In this document: piece by piece, positions 24,969 through 32,942 of the stretch | Layout of the letters: every line of letters starts with the position of its first letter | Position numbering within the stretch: position 1 is the first letter of the stretch | NCBI GenBank assembly: GCA_050485385.1 | Contig: JBJHBG010000036.1 | Coordinates: forward strand, 1-39,221 | DNA from: RECO01 sp050485385 | GTDB lineage: Bacteria > Pseudomonadota > Alphaproteobacteria > Geminicoccales > Geminicoccaceae | Direction of reading: 5' to 3' | Length of the DNA: 39,221 nucleotides | Program-made: the position numbers and the translations under genes | Notes under the pieces: generated by a model | Databases searched by the model: none | What the model saw: only the letters and a program-made list of their open reading frames with translations | What the model was told of the DNA's origin: nothing

Positions 24969-25472
24969 GTGATTCGTCTGTTCGACGGCGCGCTGGCGGG
25001 GATCGAGCGCCTCTTCCTCGTCCTCGCCAACGCCATCCTGCTCGGTATCCTGGCGATCAATCTCGCGAACATCCTGAGCCGGCTGGTGTTCGACATCGGC
25101 ATCATCTGGGTGTTTCCCTGGACCCGGGTGCTGTTCGTGTGGATGGTCTTCCTCGCCTTCTTCGTCATCTACCGGCGGGGCAAGGACATCAGCGTCGACT
25201 TCGTCGTTGCCCGGCTGCCGCTGGGCGGCCAACGCGCGATCCGCATCGCCGTCGACCTGATGGTGATCGCACTCCTGGCGACGATCCTCTTCCAGGTGCC
25301 GACGCTCCTGCCGCGGCAGGTGGGCCGGATCGATCTCGTGGGCATCCAGCGCTACTGGCTCGCCGTTCCCTTCTACGTCTCGACCGGCTTGATCCTGCTC
25401 CAGTTCCTCTTGGACCTCGCCCGCACGCTGACCGAGCGCACGCCGCCGGCGATACCGGAACCGGGCTCGTGA
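24969..25472 (+). CDS. dctQ: TRAP transporter small permease, DctQ family
   Basis: 167-aa inner-membrane protein with four predicted helices (about 12-35, 50-70, 88-110, 128-150). 'VFPWTRVLFVWMVFLAFFVIYRRGKDISVDFVV' is the DctQ signature region. GTG start at 24969, three bases after the dctP stop; its own stop overlaps the dctM GTG (GTGA). It would hold DctM in the Na+-driven complex. Confidence 0.9.
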   Translation: MIRLFDGALAGIERLFLVLANAILLGILAINLANILSRLVFDIGIIWVFPWTRVLFVWMVFLAFFVIYRRGKDISVDFVVARLPLGGQRAIRIAVDLMVIALLATILFQVPTLLPRQVGRIDLVGIQRYWLAVPFYVSTGLILLQFLLDLARTLTERTPPAIPEPGS

Positions 25473-26755
25473 CGGCCATCGCCCTCTTCACCGGCTTCGT
25501 CCTGTTGATCGCGCTCAGAATGCCCATCGCGATGGCCATCGGCGTGGCCGTGGTGGCGGCGCTGGTCACGGCCGGCTTCGCCGACACCCTCTGGATCCTA
25601 CCGATGAAGGTGCTGGAGGGCGTCGACAACGTGTCGCTGCTCGCCATCCCCTTCTTCGTGCTGGCCGGCAACCTGATGAACGCGGTCGGCATGACCGAGC
25701 GCATCTTCAACCTCGCCAACGCGCTGGTCGGCCACTTCCGCGCCGGGCTGGCGCAGGTGAACGTGCTGGCCTCGGTGCTGTTCGCCGGCAGCACCGGGGC
25801 TGCCGTGGCCGACATCGCCGGCCTCGGCACGGTCGAGGTGAAGGCCATGCGCGAGCGCGGCTACGAGCCGTCGTTCTCCGCGGCGATCACCACCGTCTCC
25901 GCGATCGTCGCCCCCTTCATCCCGCCGTCCGTGCCGCTCGTGGTCTACGCGTTCCTCTCGAACACCTCGGTCGCGCGCATGTTCCTGGCCGGCATCGTCC
26001 CAGCGCTGGTCATCGCCGCCGCCTTGATGATCTTCAACCGCGTGCGGGCGATCAGCGTCGACTACCCGCGCCAGGAACGGGCGACCGTCGGCGAGATCTG
26101 GCACCATGCCCTGAGCGGGGCTGCGGCGCTGCTCACCCCCGCCATCATCATGGGTGGCATCCTGACCGGCACCACCACCGCCGCCGAAGCCGGCATCCTC
26201 GCCTGCGGCTACAGCCTGCTGCTCGGTGCGATCTACCGCACCCTCGACTTCGCCAAGATCTGGAACGCCTTGACCGAAACGGTGATGATCACCGCCCTCA
26301 TCATGGTCATCATCGGCTTTGCCGGCGCCATGGGCTGGCTCTTGACCATCGAGCGCATCCCCCAGAACCTGGCCATGACCGTCTCCACGGCGGTCGACAG
26401 CGGCCTCTTGTTCCTGGTCGTGGTCATGGCCTTCGTGCTGGTCATCGGCTGCTTCATCGACGGTGTCACGGCGAAGCTGTTGCTGGTGCCGATCCTCTTG
26501 CCGCTGGTCGACCAGTTCGGCATCGACCGGGTGCACTTCGGCATCGTCATGCAGATGTCGCTCTTGATCGGGCTCGCCACGCCGCCCCTGGGCATCGGTC
26601 TCTACGTCGCCTCGCGGATCGCCAGCGTGCCGGTCGAGCAGGTGATCCGGGCTGTGGTCCCGTTCTTCCTGCCGCTCGGCATCGTGCTCGTGCTGCTGGC
26701 GGCCGTGCCCGAGATCTCGCTCTTCCTGCCCAACCTGCTGCTCGGCCCCGAATAG
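25469..26755 (+). CDS. dctM: TRAP transporter large permease, DctM family
   Basis: 428-aa inner-membrane transport subunit with about 12 helices. DctM landmarks: 'LLAIPFFVLAGNLMN', 'AGSTGAAVADIAGLGTVEVKAMRERGY', 'IVAPFIPPSVPLVVYAF', 'GGILTGTTTAAEAGILACGYSLLLG' and 'PPLGIGLYVAS'. It carries ligand and Na+ across the membrane. The GTG at 25469 overlaps the dctQ stop and gives the family's usual length. The hydroxyacid dehydrogenase gene begins 10 bases after its stop, so the two are probably co-transcribed. Confidence 0.93.
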   Translation: MTAIALFTGFVLLIALRMPIAMAIGVAVVAALVTAGFADTLWILPMKVLEGVDNVSLLAIPFFVLAGNLMNAVGMTERIFNLANALVGHFRAGLAQVNVLASVLFAGSTGAAVADIAGLGTVEVKAMRERGYEPSFSAAITTVSAIVAPFIPPSVPLVVYAFLSNTSVARMFLAGIVPALVIAAALMIFNRVRAISVDYPRQERATVGEIWHHALSGAAALLTPAIIMGGILTGTTTAAEAGILACGYSLLLGAIYRTLDFAKIWNALTETVMITALIMVIIGFAGAMGWLLTIERIPQNLAMTVSTAVDSGLLFLVVVMAFVLVIGCFIDGVTAKLLLVPILLPLVDQFGIDRVHFGIVMQMSLLIGLATPPLGIGLYVASRIASVPVEQVIRAVVPFFLPLGIVLVLLAAVPEISLFLPNLLLGPE

Positions 26756-26765
26756 GACCTCGACC

Positions 26766-27695
26766 ATGGCGTTGATCATCCACGTCGGCTCCACGCGCGC
26801 CGCCTGGTGGAAGGAGCACCTGCAAGCGCTCCTGCCCGACATCCCCTGCTTTCTCTGGAACGATCCGGTCGACCCGGCGGCGATCGAGTACGCCGTCGTC
26901 TGGAAGCCGCCCGTCGGCGGGCTGAAGCGCTTTCCCAACCTCCAATGCATCGTCTCGATGGGGGCCGGGATCGACCACGTGCTGGCGGACACGGAGCTGC
27001 CAGAGGGCATCCCGATCATCCGCACCACCGGGCCGGACCTGACCCAGCGGATGCGCGAATATGTCTGCCTGCACGTGCTCAGGCTGCACCGCCGGCTGCC
27101 GGAGATCGAGGCGGCGCAGCACGACCGTCAATGGCTCCAGTTGATCAACCCGCCCGCCCCCTTGCGCCGCGTCGGCGTCATGGGCCTCGGCAATCTGGGG
27201 GCCGACTGCGCGCGCACGCTGGCCGTGATCGGCTTCGACGTGGCCGGCTGGGCGCGTTCGGCCAAGACCCTCGACGGGGTCGAGGTCTTCGCCGGCGCCG
27301 ACGCGCTCGACGCGTTCCTGGCGCGGACGGAGATCCTGGTCTGCCTGCTTCCGCTCACGCCCGAGACCAGAGGCATCCTCGGTCGCCCTCTGTTCGAACG
27401 GCTGCCGGCAGGGGCTTCGGTGATCAACGTCGCCCGCGGCGAGCATCTGGTCGAGGGCGACCTGCTCCAGGTCCTCGACTCGGGCCACCTCGCCAACGCC
27501 GTGCTCGACGTCTTCCACCAGGAGCCGCTGCCCGCCGAGCACCCGTTCTGGGATCACCCGAAGGTGCTCGTCACGCCGCACGTGGGCTCACTGATCGACC
27601 CGGTCGCGGGCGGTGCGGCCATCGCCGCCAACGTCGAGCGCTTCCGCCGTGGCGAGCCGATCCCCGACATGGTCGACCTCGCCAAAGGCTATTGA
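26766..27695 (+). CDS. D-2-hydroxyacid dehydrogenase, glyoxylate/hydroxypyruvate reductase A type
   Basis: 309-aa NAD(P)-dependent oxidoreductase that would interconvert a 2-oxo acid and its D-2-hydroxy acid. The Rossmann motif GLGNLG is at 140-145 ('VGVMGLGNLGADCAR'); catalytic residues are Arg224 ('NVARGEHLVE'), Glu253 ('FHQEPLP') and His272 ('TPHVGS'). The N-terminal 'VVWKPPVGGLKRFPNLQCIVSMGAGIDH' is typical of the GhrA subgroup. It follows dctM by 10 bases, so the TRAP ligand may be its substrate or product. The coenzyme preference is not clear: 'WARS' after the second strand leaves NADPH possible. Confidence 0.9.
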   Translation: MALIIHVGSTRAAWWKEHLQALLPDIPCFLWNDPVDPAAIEYAVVWKPPVGGLKRFPNLQCIVSMGAGIDHVLADTELPEGIPIIRTTGPDLTQRMREYVCLHVLRLHRRLPEIEAAQHDRQWLQLINPPAPLRRVGVMGLGNLGADCARTLAVIGFDVAGWARSAKTLDGVEVFAGADALDAFLARTEILVCLLPLTPETRGILGRPLFERLPAGASVINVARGEHLVEGDLLQVLDSGHLANAVLDVFHQEPLPAEHPFWDHPKVLVTPHVGSLIDPVAGGAAIAANVERFRRGEPIPDMVDLAKGY

Positions 27696-27712
27696 GGCCG
27701 CCCCGCCGGTCC

Positions 27713-28177
27713 CTACCAGCCCGACGCGAGGCGCGCGTCGTCCCGCGGCGTGATGACGACGCGGAGAGGGTCGGGGTCCGGGGTCCCGGCGGCGGCGGTC
27801 GGGACCGCGGTGCGACGCTGGAGGTCGCGTTGGCGCCGCAGCAACTCGACCTCGCGTCGGAGTTGGTCCGCCTCCGCCTCGCTGCGGGCGCGCTCGGCGG
27901 CGAGCGCCGCGTCCCGGCTCTGCTGCTGGTGATCCAAGGCGTAGCCGACACCGCCACCGAGGGTCGCGCCCAGGGCGGCGCCGATGGCGGTGTTCTCGGT
28001 ACGGCGGCCGTCGGCACTGAGCACGTTGCCGAGCACGCCGCCGACGACGGCGCCGGTGACCGCACCCGTGGCCGTGCCCGCACTCGCAGGCTGTTGCTGG
28101 TAAGTCGGCGCGCAGCCGGCAAGCGCCAGCATGGCCACCGCTCCGACCATCGCCAAGGTGACCGGCTTCGTCGTCAT
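27713..28177 (-). CDS. Glycine-zipper lipoprotein
   Basis: 154-aa outer-membrane-type lipoprotein with signal and lipobox LAGC (lipidated Cys22). Residues ~34-82 are a glycine-zipper segment ('TGAVTGAVVGGVLGNVL', 'AAIGAALGATLGGGVGYAL'), as in the rickettsial 17-kDa antigen and SlyB-like proteins. A charged coiled coil follows (about 83-120, 'AERARSEAEADQLRREVELLRRQRDLQRR') and then a short C-terminal tail. Role unknown, probably envelope integrity. Single gene, convergent with the dehydrogenase gene 17 bases away. Confidence 0.85.
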   Translation of the reverse strand: MTTKPVTLAMVGAVAMLALAGCAPTYQQQPASAGTATGAVTGAVVGGVLGNVLSADGRRTENTAIGAALGATLGGGVGYALDHQQQSRDAALAAERARSEAEADQLRREVELLRRQRDLQRRTAVPTAAAGTPDPDPLRVVITPRDDARLASGW

Positions 28178-28286
28178 TGCTGCGTATCCTCGAGCGTTGT
28201 CGCGTCATCATGCTCGAGGCCGCCTGTCGGTTTGCTGAACGAAGGAGGACGGGTGCCGCGTCGGGCCCCGGAGCCTGCGGCGGCGG

Positions 28287-28967
28287 TCACTTCCGGATCG
28301 GCTCGCCGGCGCGGCCTTCGGTGAGGCCACCGAGCCAGGCGTCGTCGTCGAGCAACTGGTCGCCCGCTTCGAGCACGCGCCAGAAGGTGTAGTCGGCCCA
28401 GTGCAGGATGGTGTTCTCCAGCGAGCGGACCAGGAGTTCGCCCTCGCCCGAATGGGCCGTCGCCATGTGCGCCACCGCCTCGGGCAACCCGATCGTGAGG
28501 CAGATGTGGGCACCGTAGGCGGGATGGCGGATCGACGGCATGCCGGCTGCGCGCGGCTGCGCCTTCCAGCGTTCGACGTTGTCGGGATCGAACTCCCAGA
28601 CCTTGCCGATGTCGTGGCAGAGGCAGCCGGCGATCAGCAGGTCGCGGTCGTAGCGAAAGTCGGGCATGAGTTCGTCCATCTCCTCCGCGATCTTGACCGC
28701 CAGACGGGTGACCGAGCGGATGTGGTCGGCCTGCGAGCCGTGTTTCAGGGGGCGCGAGTCGTAGTTGCCCGACGGCTTCATGGCGCCGATGCCGGCCAAG
28801 CTGGAGGACGCGATCGCGGCGGCCCAGGCGTCGGTGACGAGGTCCCTCAGGCCCTCGTCCGCGATCCAGGCGATCTCCGGCAGTTCCGCCAGGATCGCCC
28901 GACGCATCGCGTCGCCGATTTCGATTCGTTTGCCGTTGAGGTTCACGATGCGTGGCGCTGCGGCCAT
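28287..28967 (-). CDS. HD-domain phosphohydrolase-like protein
   Basis: 226-aa cytoplasmic protein with an HD-type metal site: His82 ('SQADHIRSVTRLAVKIAEEM'), the paired His118-Asp119 in 'LIAGCLCHDIGKVWEF', and later His residues in 'RHPAYGAHICLT' and 'HMATAHSGEGE'. HD proteins hydrolyse phosphoesters or nucleotides. The ATG at 28967 has AAGGGAG upstream; a longer in-frame start would enter the GGT gene. It follows the GGT-like gene by 25 bases and is probably co-transcribed. The N-terminal ~60 residues are not recognised. Confidence 0.8.
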   Translation of the reverse strand: MAAAPRIVNLNGKRIEIGDAMRRAILAELPEIAWIADEGLRDLVTDAWAAAIASSSLAGIGAMKPSGNYDSRPLKHGSQADHIRSVTRLAVKIAEEMDELMPDFRYDRDLLIAGCLCHDIGKVWEFDPDNVERWKAQPRAAGMPSIRHPAYGAHICLTIGLPEAVAHMATAHSGEGELLVRSLENTILHWADYTFWRVLEAGDQLLDDDAWLGGLTEGRAGEPIRK

Positions 28968-28992
28968 GGGGCACTCCCTTCTTGATCGTGGA

Positions 28993-30585
28993 TCAGGCGC
29001 GGACGGCGGGCGCTGCGGTCGGCCGGTCGAGCACCAGCGGATCGCTCGCCGCCGCTCCGGCGATGGGCGAACTGACGTCGGCGATACCCGTGCAGCGGCC
29101 GGTCGAAGGATCGCGGGTGACACCGGCGGGGCAGGCGTAGAGCTTCGGAAAGACGAGGAGCTGCGCCACCTCCAGTTCGTGCAGGGCGCTCAACTCGGCC
29201 AGCACCTCGGCGCCGACCCGGGGATCCACCCGCCACGAGCCCCGGTTGGCGGCGTCGATCCGCGGCGTGTGGAACGCCGTCTGCAGATCGAGGCCGTAAT
29301 CCAACAAGAGCGCGGTGAGCTGGAAGGTGCAGGGGACGATGTGGTTGGCGCCGGAGGCGCCGACGGCGAAGCGCGCCTTGCCGTCCTTCGCTACGACCGT
29401 CGGGCACATATTGGAGGCGTTGATCTTCAGATGCGGCTGCATCGTCGTGGGGAAGCCGGGCCGCGGGTCGAAGTAGGAGACCGAATTGTTCATCAGGACG
29501 CCGGTCGAGGGCAGCATGACGCCCGATCCGAACCGGTTGAGCAGGGTATAGGTGAGGGCGACCATGTTGCCCTCGGCATCGACCACGCTCAGGTGCGAGG
29601 TGCAGCCGCCATCCGGTGCCGCTCGGCCGAGACGCCGCTCGTGGGCGAGAAAGGCCCGGTCCAACGCCGTCGCATAGGTGGCGTAGGTGTGCGCGCCGAG
29701 GCCGCGGGCCTGGTCCAGATGGGCTTCGACATGGGCGAGCGCTTCGCCGAGGCGCACCCCGCCCGAGGTCGGTCCGGCCGTGAACACCTGGTGGCCGCGA
29801 TGCTCGGTCACCGCCGCATCGAACACGTCGACCGTGTAGGCGGCGAAGTCGGCCGCGGTGATCCGGCTCCCGCCGGCCCGAAGGTCGCGCGCCATGGCTT
29901 CGCCGACGCGGCCGCCATAGACCACGCCCGGCCCGTCGTCGGCGATCGCACGCAGGGTGGCGAGCAGCGCTTCGTTGGGGAGGTAGCGCTCGGGCGGGCA
30001 GGGATGACCGTCCGGCAGGTAGTGGGCGGCGGCGGCGGGGTCCTTCGCCAGCTTTCTGGCCTCGAGCGCGATCATCAAGGTCGCGTGCCAGTCGACCGGC
30101 AGGCCGCGTTCGGCGAGGCGGATCGCCGGTGCGAGCACGCGGTCGAGGCCCATGACGCCGAACCGCGCGACCGCCTCGCCCAAACCCGCAACCGCGCCCG
30201 GAACGAGGATCGAGCCGTAGCCCTCGACGTTGCGGTTGTCCGCAACGCCCGGAAAGCCCATCAGGCTGGTCGGTACGTCGGGGTCGAGCGGGTAGTCCTC
30301 CAAACGGACGTCGCCCGGCAACATGCCCTGGAAGTCGATGGCGACGGCCCGCTGGTCGGCCTCCAGCCACGCCACGAGATAGCCGGCACCGCCGATCCCG
30401 CACATCCAGGGTTCGACCACGCCGAGCGCGAAGGCGGTGGCGACGGCGGCATCGACCGCGTTGCCGCCGTCGTGCAGAACGGCGGCCCCGGCACGGGCGG
30501 CCAGCCGGTGCTGGGCGGCAACGACGCCCGCCTCGCTATCCACCGCAGCCTTGCGGACCTGCCATTGCTCGACGTCGTGGTTCAT
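28993..30585 (-). CDS. Gamma-glutamyltransferase family hydrolase without signal peptide
   Basis: 530-aa Ntn-hydrolase precursor. The large-subunit part has 'AAQHRLAARAGAAVLHDGGNAVDAAVATAFALGVVEPWMCGIGGAGYLV'. Self-cleavage would expose Thr329 in 'GGCTSHLSVVDAEGNMV', the conserved T-x-H-x-S-V-V-D catalytic motif. 'SGVMLPSTGVLMNNSVSYFD' and 'GASGANHIV' belong to the small subunit. Classical GGT is exported; here there is no signal peptide, so the enzyme is probably cytoplasmic, as in YwrD or oxamate amidohydrolase-like members, and the substrate need not be glutathione. The ATG at 30585 follows a GGGGGG tract. Divergent from the RraA-like gene with 50 bases between starts. Confidence 0.9.
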   Translation of the reverse strand: MNHDVEQWQVRKAAVDSEAGVVAAQHRLAARAGAAVLHDGGNAVDAAVATAFALGVVEPWMCGIGGAGYLVAWLEADQRAVAIDFQGMLPGDVRLEDYPLDPDVPTSLMGFPGVADNRNVEGYGSILVPGAVAGLGEAVARFGVMGLDRVLAPAIRLAERGLPVDWHATLMIALEARKLAKDPAAAAHYLPDGHPCPPERYLPNEALLATLRAIADDGPGVVYGGRVGEAMARDLRAGGSRITAADFAAYTVDVFDAAVTEHRGHQVFTAGPTSGGVRLGEALAHVEAHLDQARGLGAHTYATYATALDRAFLAHERRLGRAAPDGGCTSHLSVVDAEGNMVALTYTLLNRFGSGVMLPSTGVLMNNSVSYFDPRPGFPTTMQPHLKINASNMCPTVVAKDGKARFAVGASGANHIVPCTFQLTALLLDYGLDLQTAFHTPRIDAANRGSWRVDPRVGAEVLAELSALHELEVAQLLVFPKLYACPAGVTRDPSTGRCTGIADVSSPIAGAAASDPLVLDRPTAAPAVRA

Positions 30586-30635
30586 GCTCAACCCCCCAAG
30601 GGACGACTGCGTCCGAGCCCAAGGAAGGACCACCG

Positions 30636-31310
30636 ATGCGCTACACGATCAAGCCGATGCCCGAGCAGGTGCCGTCTGCACTCTTGGAGAAGCTCCAGCG
30701 CGTCGAGACCGCCACGATCGGTCATCGCCGTCAGCTCGGCTTCGTCGACCGCGGCATCCAGAGCCTTCTCGGTGGCCACCGGCGCATCGCCGGCACGGCG
30801 GTGACCCTGGCCATCCCGGGCATGGATTCGACGCTTCTGCACCACGTGATCCAGTTCCTGCGGCCGGGCGACGTGCTGGTTATCGACCGGCTCGGTGACA
30901 CCAAGCACGCCTGCCTTGGCGGCGGTGTGGCCTGCGCGATCAAGGCGACGGGCTGCGCCGGTGTCGTGCTCGACGGTCCCGCCACCGACCTGCCGGAGAT
31001 CGAGGCCTACGACCTGCCGGTCTGGTGCCGCGGCCTGGCGCCGATCACGACCCGCCTCTACGACATCGGCGGCGCCTTCAACGTCGACGTCGCCATCGGC
31101 GGTGCCGTCGTCCATCCGGGCGACGCGGTGGTGGCCGACTTCTCGGGCGTGCTCGTGATGCCGCTGGACGAGGCCGAGGCCGACGTCGACTGGGCGCTCG
31201 GCAAGCAGGGCAGCGAGCCCGCCCTGCACGAGCTGTTGAAGCAGGGCGCCAAGCTCGGCGAGCGAAGCGGCGCCAGTGCCCAGGTGCTCGCGGCGCAGCA
31301 GAGCGGCTAG
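30636..31310 (+). CDS. RraA-like / HMG-aldolase fold protein with altered active site
   Basis: 224-aa protein with the RraA/4-hydroxy-4-methyl-2-oxoglutarate aldolase fold: 'RIAGTAVTLAIPG', 'LRPGDVLVID', 'GCAGVVLDGPATDLPEIEAYDLPVWCRG' and 'PGDAVVADFSGVLVMP'. Class II aldolases of this family need a D-x20-R-D signature. Here the Arg position is Thr117 (followed by Asp118) and the Asp 21 residues earlier is Gly96. So the known aldolase chemistry is doubtful, and a different lyase or a regulatory role is possible. AAGGAAGGA precedes the ATG. Divergent from the GGT-like gene; a shared promoter region suggests a common function. Confidence 0.85.
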   Translation: MRYTIKPMPEQVPSALLEKLQRVETATIGHRRQLGFVDRGIQSLLGGHRRIAGTAVTLAIPGMDSTLLHHVIQFLRPGDVLVIDRLGDTKHACLGGGVACAIKATGCAGVVLDGPATDLPEIEAYDLPVWCRGLAPITTRLYDIGGAFNVDVAIGGAVVHPGDAVVADFSGVLVMPLDEAEADVDWALGKQGSEPALHELLKQGAKLGERSGASAQVLAAQQSG

Positions 31311-31320
31311 GCGACCGAGC

Positions 31321-31339
31321 GGCGAGGCTCGGCCTCGCC
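31321..31339 (+). terminator. Hairpin downstream of the RraA-like gene
   Basis: A perfect 8-bp stem GGCGAGGC-TCG-GCCTCGCC begins 11 bases after the stop codon. No T-run follows, so it may only stabilise the 3' end. The remaining gap to the IS (31340-31642) holds one REP-like hairpin (31551) and no recognisable gene. Confidence 0.45.
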
Positions 31340-31550
31340 AACCTCGCCACCAACAGGCGGCGCCCCGTCCGGTTCCAGACGCGACCAGCACCAGCGTGAG
31401 GTCTGGGCGATCCCGCGACCCGTAACGGCCGACCGTCCGAAGCGATCCAAGACGGTGGAAGCCCTCGCCCCCGTGTGCCGCACGCCTTCAATCCGCCGCG
31501 TCATGGCCCACCGGCGCCAGGAGCTGGCCTCTTCGAGGCGTCCAAGGGAC

Positions 31551-31579
31551 GCAGGGGGCCTCGCCCCCTGCAACCCCCG
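31551..31579 (+). repeat. REP-like hairpin, unit 1
   Basis: A 9-bp stem GCAGGGGGC-CTC-GCCCCCTGC is followed by AACCCCCG. The layout (G5C hairpin, four bases, ACCCCC) is the same as in the two inverted units at 38402-38571, so they look like members of one intergenic repeat family. Confidence 0.5.
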
Positions 31580-31642
31580 CAACGCGGCCCGCTCCGCGAC
31601 CCGGTGGGCGCGCGCGAGCGTTGGGGTGGCTCAAGAGCAGTC

Positions 31643-32780
31643 TGTCGGGTCCGGACTCATCGTTGCATGCGCGCGGCGGTAGCGTCCCATCGGCGGTCCT
31701 GGGTGCGGATCGGCTCGCGGGCCGGGTCGTAGGCATCCCAGACGGCTTCGGTGAGCGGGGTCTGGGGGAGCAACTCGCCTACGCCGTCGATCGGGGATCG
31801 GCCACCCAGGGCGCCGTGCGGGCGCTGCCAGTTGGAGAAGTGCTGCCACTCGTCCAGCCGGTCCTGGAGGTCGTCGATGGCCAAGTCGACGGTCGACCAG
31901 AACTCCTCCAAGGTCGTGCGCTGGGCTCGCTCGACCTTACCGTTCAGATGCGTCGAGCGCGGCCGGATCGGGCGGAACTTCACGTGCCACGCGTGCAGCT
32001 GGTCCTGCACCAGGTAGGCGAAGAACTCCTGGCCACGATCGGTCTGGATGCGCTGGACCGGGAAGGGCATCTCCTCGAGAACGCGATCCAGGAAGTGGAC
32101 GGTGTTTCGGGTCGTTCGGCGGGTGTAGATGCCGACCACCATGAACCGCGAGCAGTCGTCGACGGCGGTGTACTGGTAGATGCTGGGCCCGACTTTGCAG
32201 ACGTCGACCTGGACGCGATCACCCGGAATGGGCCTGCTGTAGCGCTTGGGCACCTTCGGCCGCACCCATCCACGCTTCAGCCGGCTCTCGCCGTGTCTGA
32301 CGAGGACTTTGTGAATGGTATCGAGGGCCAGCGTGATCGCGTGCTCGCGAATGAGCTCGATGCGCAGCTGCTTGATGCCAAGACTGCGCTCGCGGCAGGG
32401 CTGGAGGGTCAGTTCCTCCTCGCGATCGAAGACCTTCCGGGCCGGCGAGTGGCGTGGCCGGCGGCTTTCCTCCTCCAACCCGGCGATGCCGAGGACCTGG
32501 TAGCGGCGCCACCACTTGCGCAACGTCGGCCGCGAGATGCCGCATCGGCGGCAGACCACGCCGGCGTTGCCGAGCGTCCGGTAGAGCTCGATCCAGCCGA
32601 GCCGTGTTCGTGCGTCCATCGCCAGATCCCGCCACCCGGCGGTGGACTTGCTGGACAACGCTGCGCGTTGCCCACAATCCCACCGCCACCACCACGAGCC
32701 TCAACTCGAACGTGCTCTCTCGGCTGGATAGCGGCGTCGCTGGCCGGCAGCGAGGTGAAACGATGTCTACAAACCCCACA
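31643..32780 (-). mobile_element. IS481-family insertion sequence
   Basis: The 1138-bp element contains one DDE transposase gene. Its ends are imperfect inverted repeats starting TGT: the left end TGTCGGGTCCGGACTCATCG (31643 on) and the right end, read inward from 32780, TGTGGGGTTTGTAGACATCG; both continue TT-x-CA, about 18 of 25 positions matching. No target duplication is visible (left flank ends AGCAGTC, right flank starts GGCCATA). The ends are set by eye. Confidence 0.75.
31657..32619 (-). CDS. IS481 family transposase
   Basis: 320-aa DDE transposase. The N-terminal helix-turn-helix is at about 8-60 ('VVCRRCGISRPTLRKWWRRYQVLGIAGLEEESRRP'). The rve integrase core carries Asp139 ('GDRVQVDVCKV'), Asp194 ('IQTDRGQEFF') and Glu230 ('LNGKVERAQRTTLEEF'). 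The C-terminal 'DEWQHFSNWQRPHGALGGRSP' is typical of the group. The frame is intact, so it may be active. ATG at 32619 is used; a TTG start at 32658 would add 13 residues. Confidence 0.9.
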   Translation of the reverse strand: MDARTRLGWIELYRTLGNAGVVCRRCGISRPTLRKWWRRYQVLGIAGLEEESRRPRHSPARKVFDREEELTLQPCRERSLGIKQLRIELIREHAITLALDTIHKVLVRHGESRLKRGWVRPKVPKRYSRPIPGDRVQVDVCKVGPSIYQYTAVDDCSRFMVVGIYTRRTTRNTVHFLDRVLEEMPFPVQRIQTDRGQEFFAYLVQDQLHAWHVKFRPIRPRSTHLNGKVERAQRTTLEEFWSTVDLAIDDLQDRLDEWQHFSNWQRPHGALGGRSPIDGVGELLPQTPLTEAVWDAYDPAREPIRTQDRRWDATAARMQR

Positions 32781-32942
32781 GGCCATATACTGCCAGCCAC
32801 CCACCGAGTCGCCTGCCGGCCGTTGGGGTTTGGATGGGGGAATAGCCCGCTCTATCGGTGGCCCAGCCGGCCGCTGTGTGGGCTCGACGGAGGCCGGGTC
32901 CGTCGGTGCCGTGGTCCCATACGTGGCCGGGGCGGTCGCCGC

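Noticed and set aside
31455..31682. Short plus-strand frame between the RraA-like gene and the IS
   Set aside because: It runs through the REP-like hairpin and the IS end, with Arg/Ala-rich translation and no ribosome-binding site.
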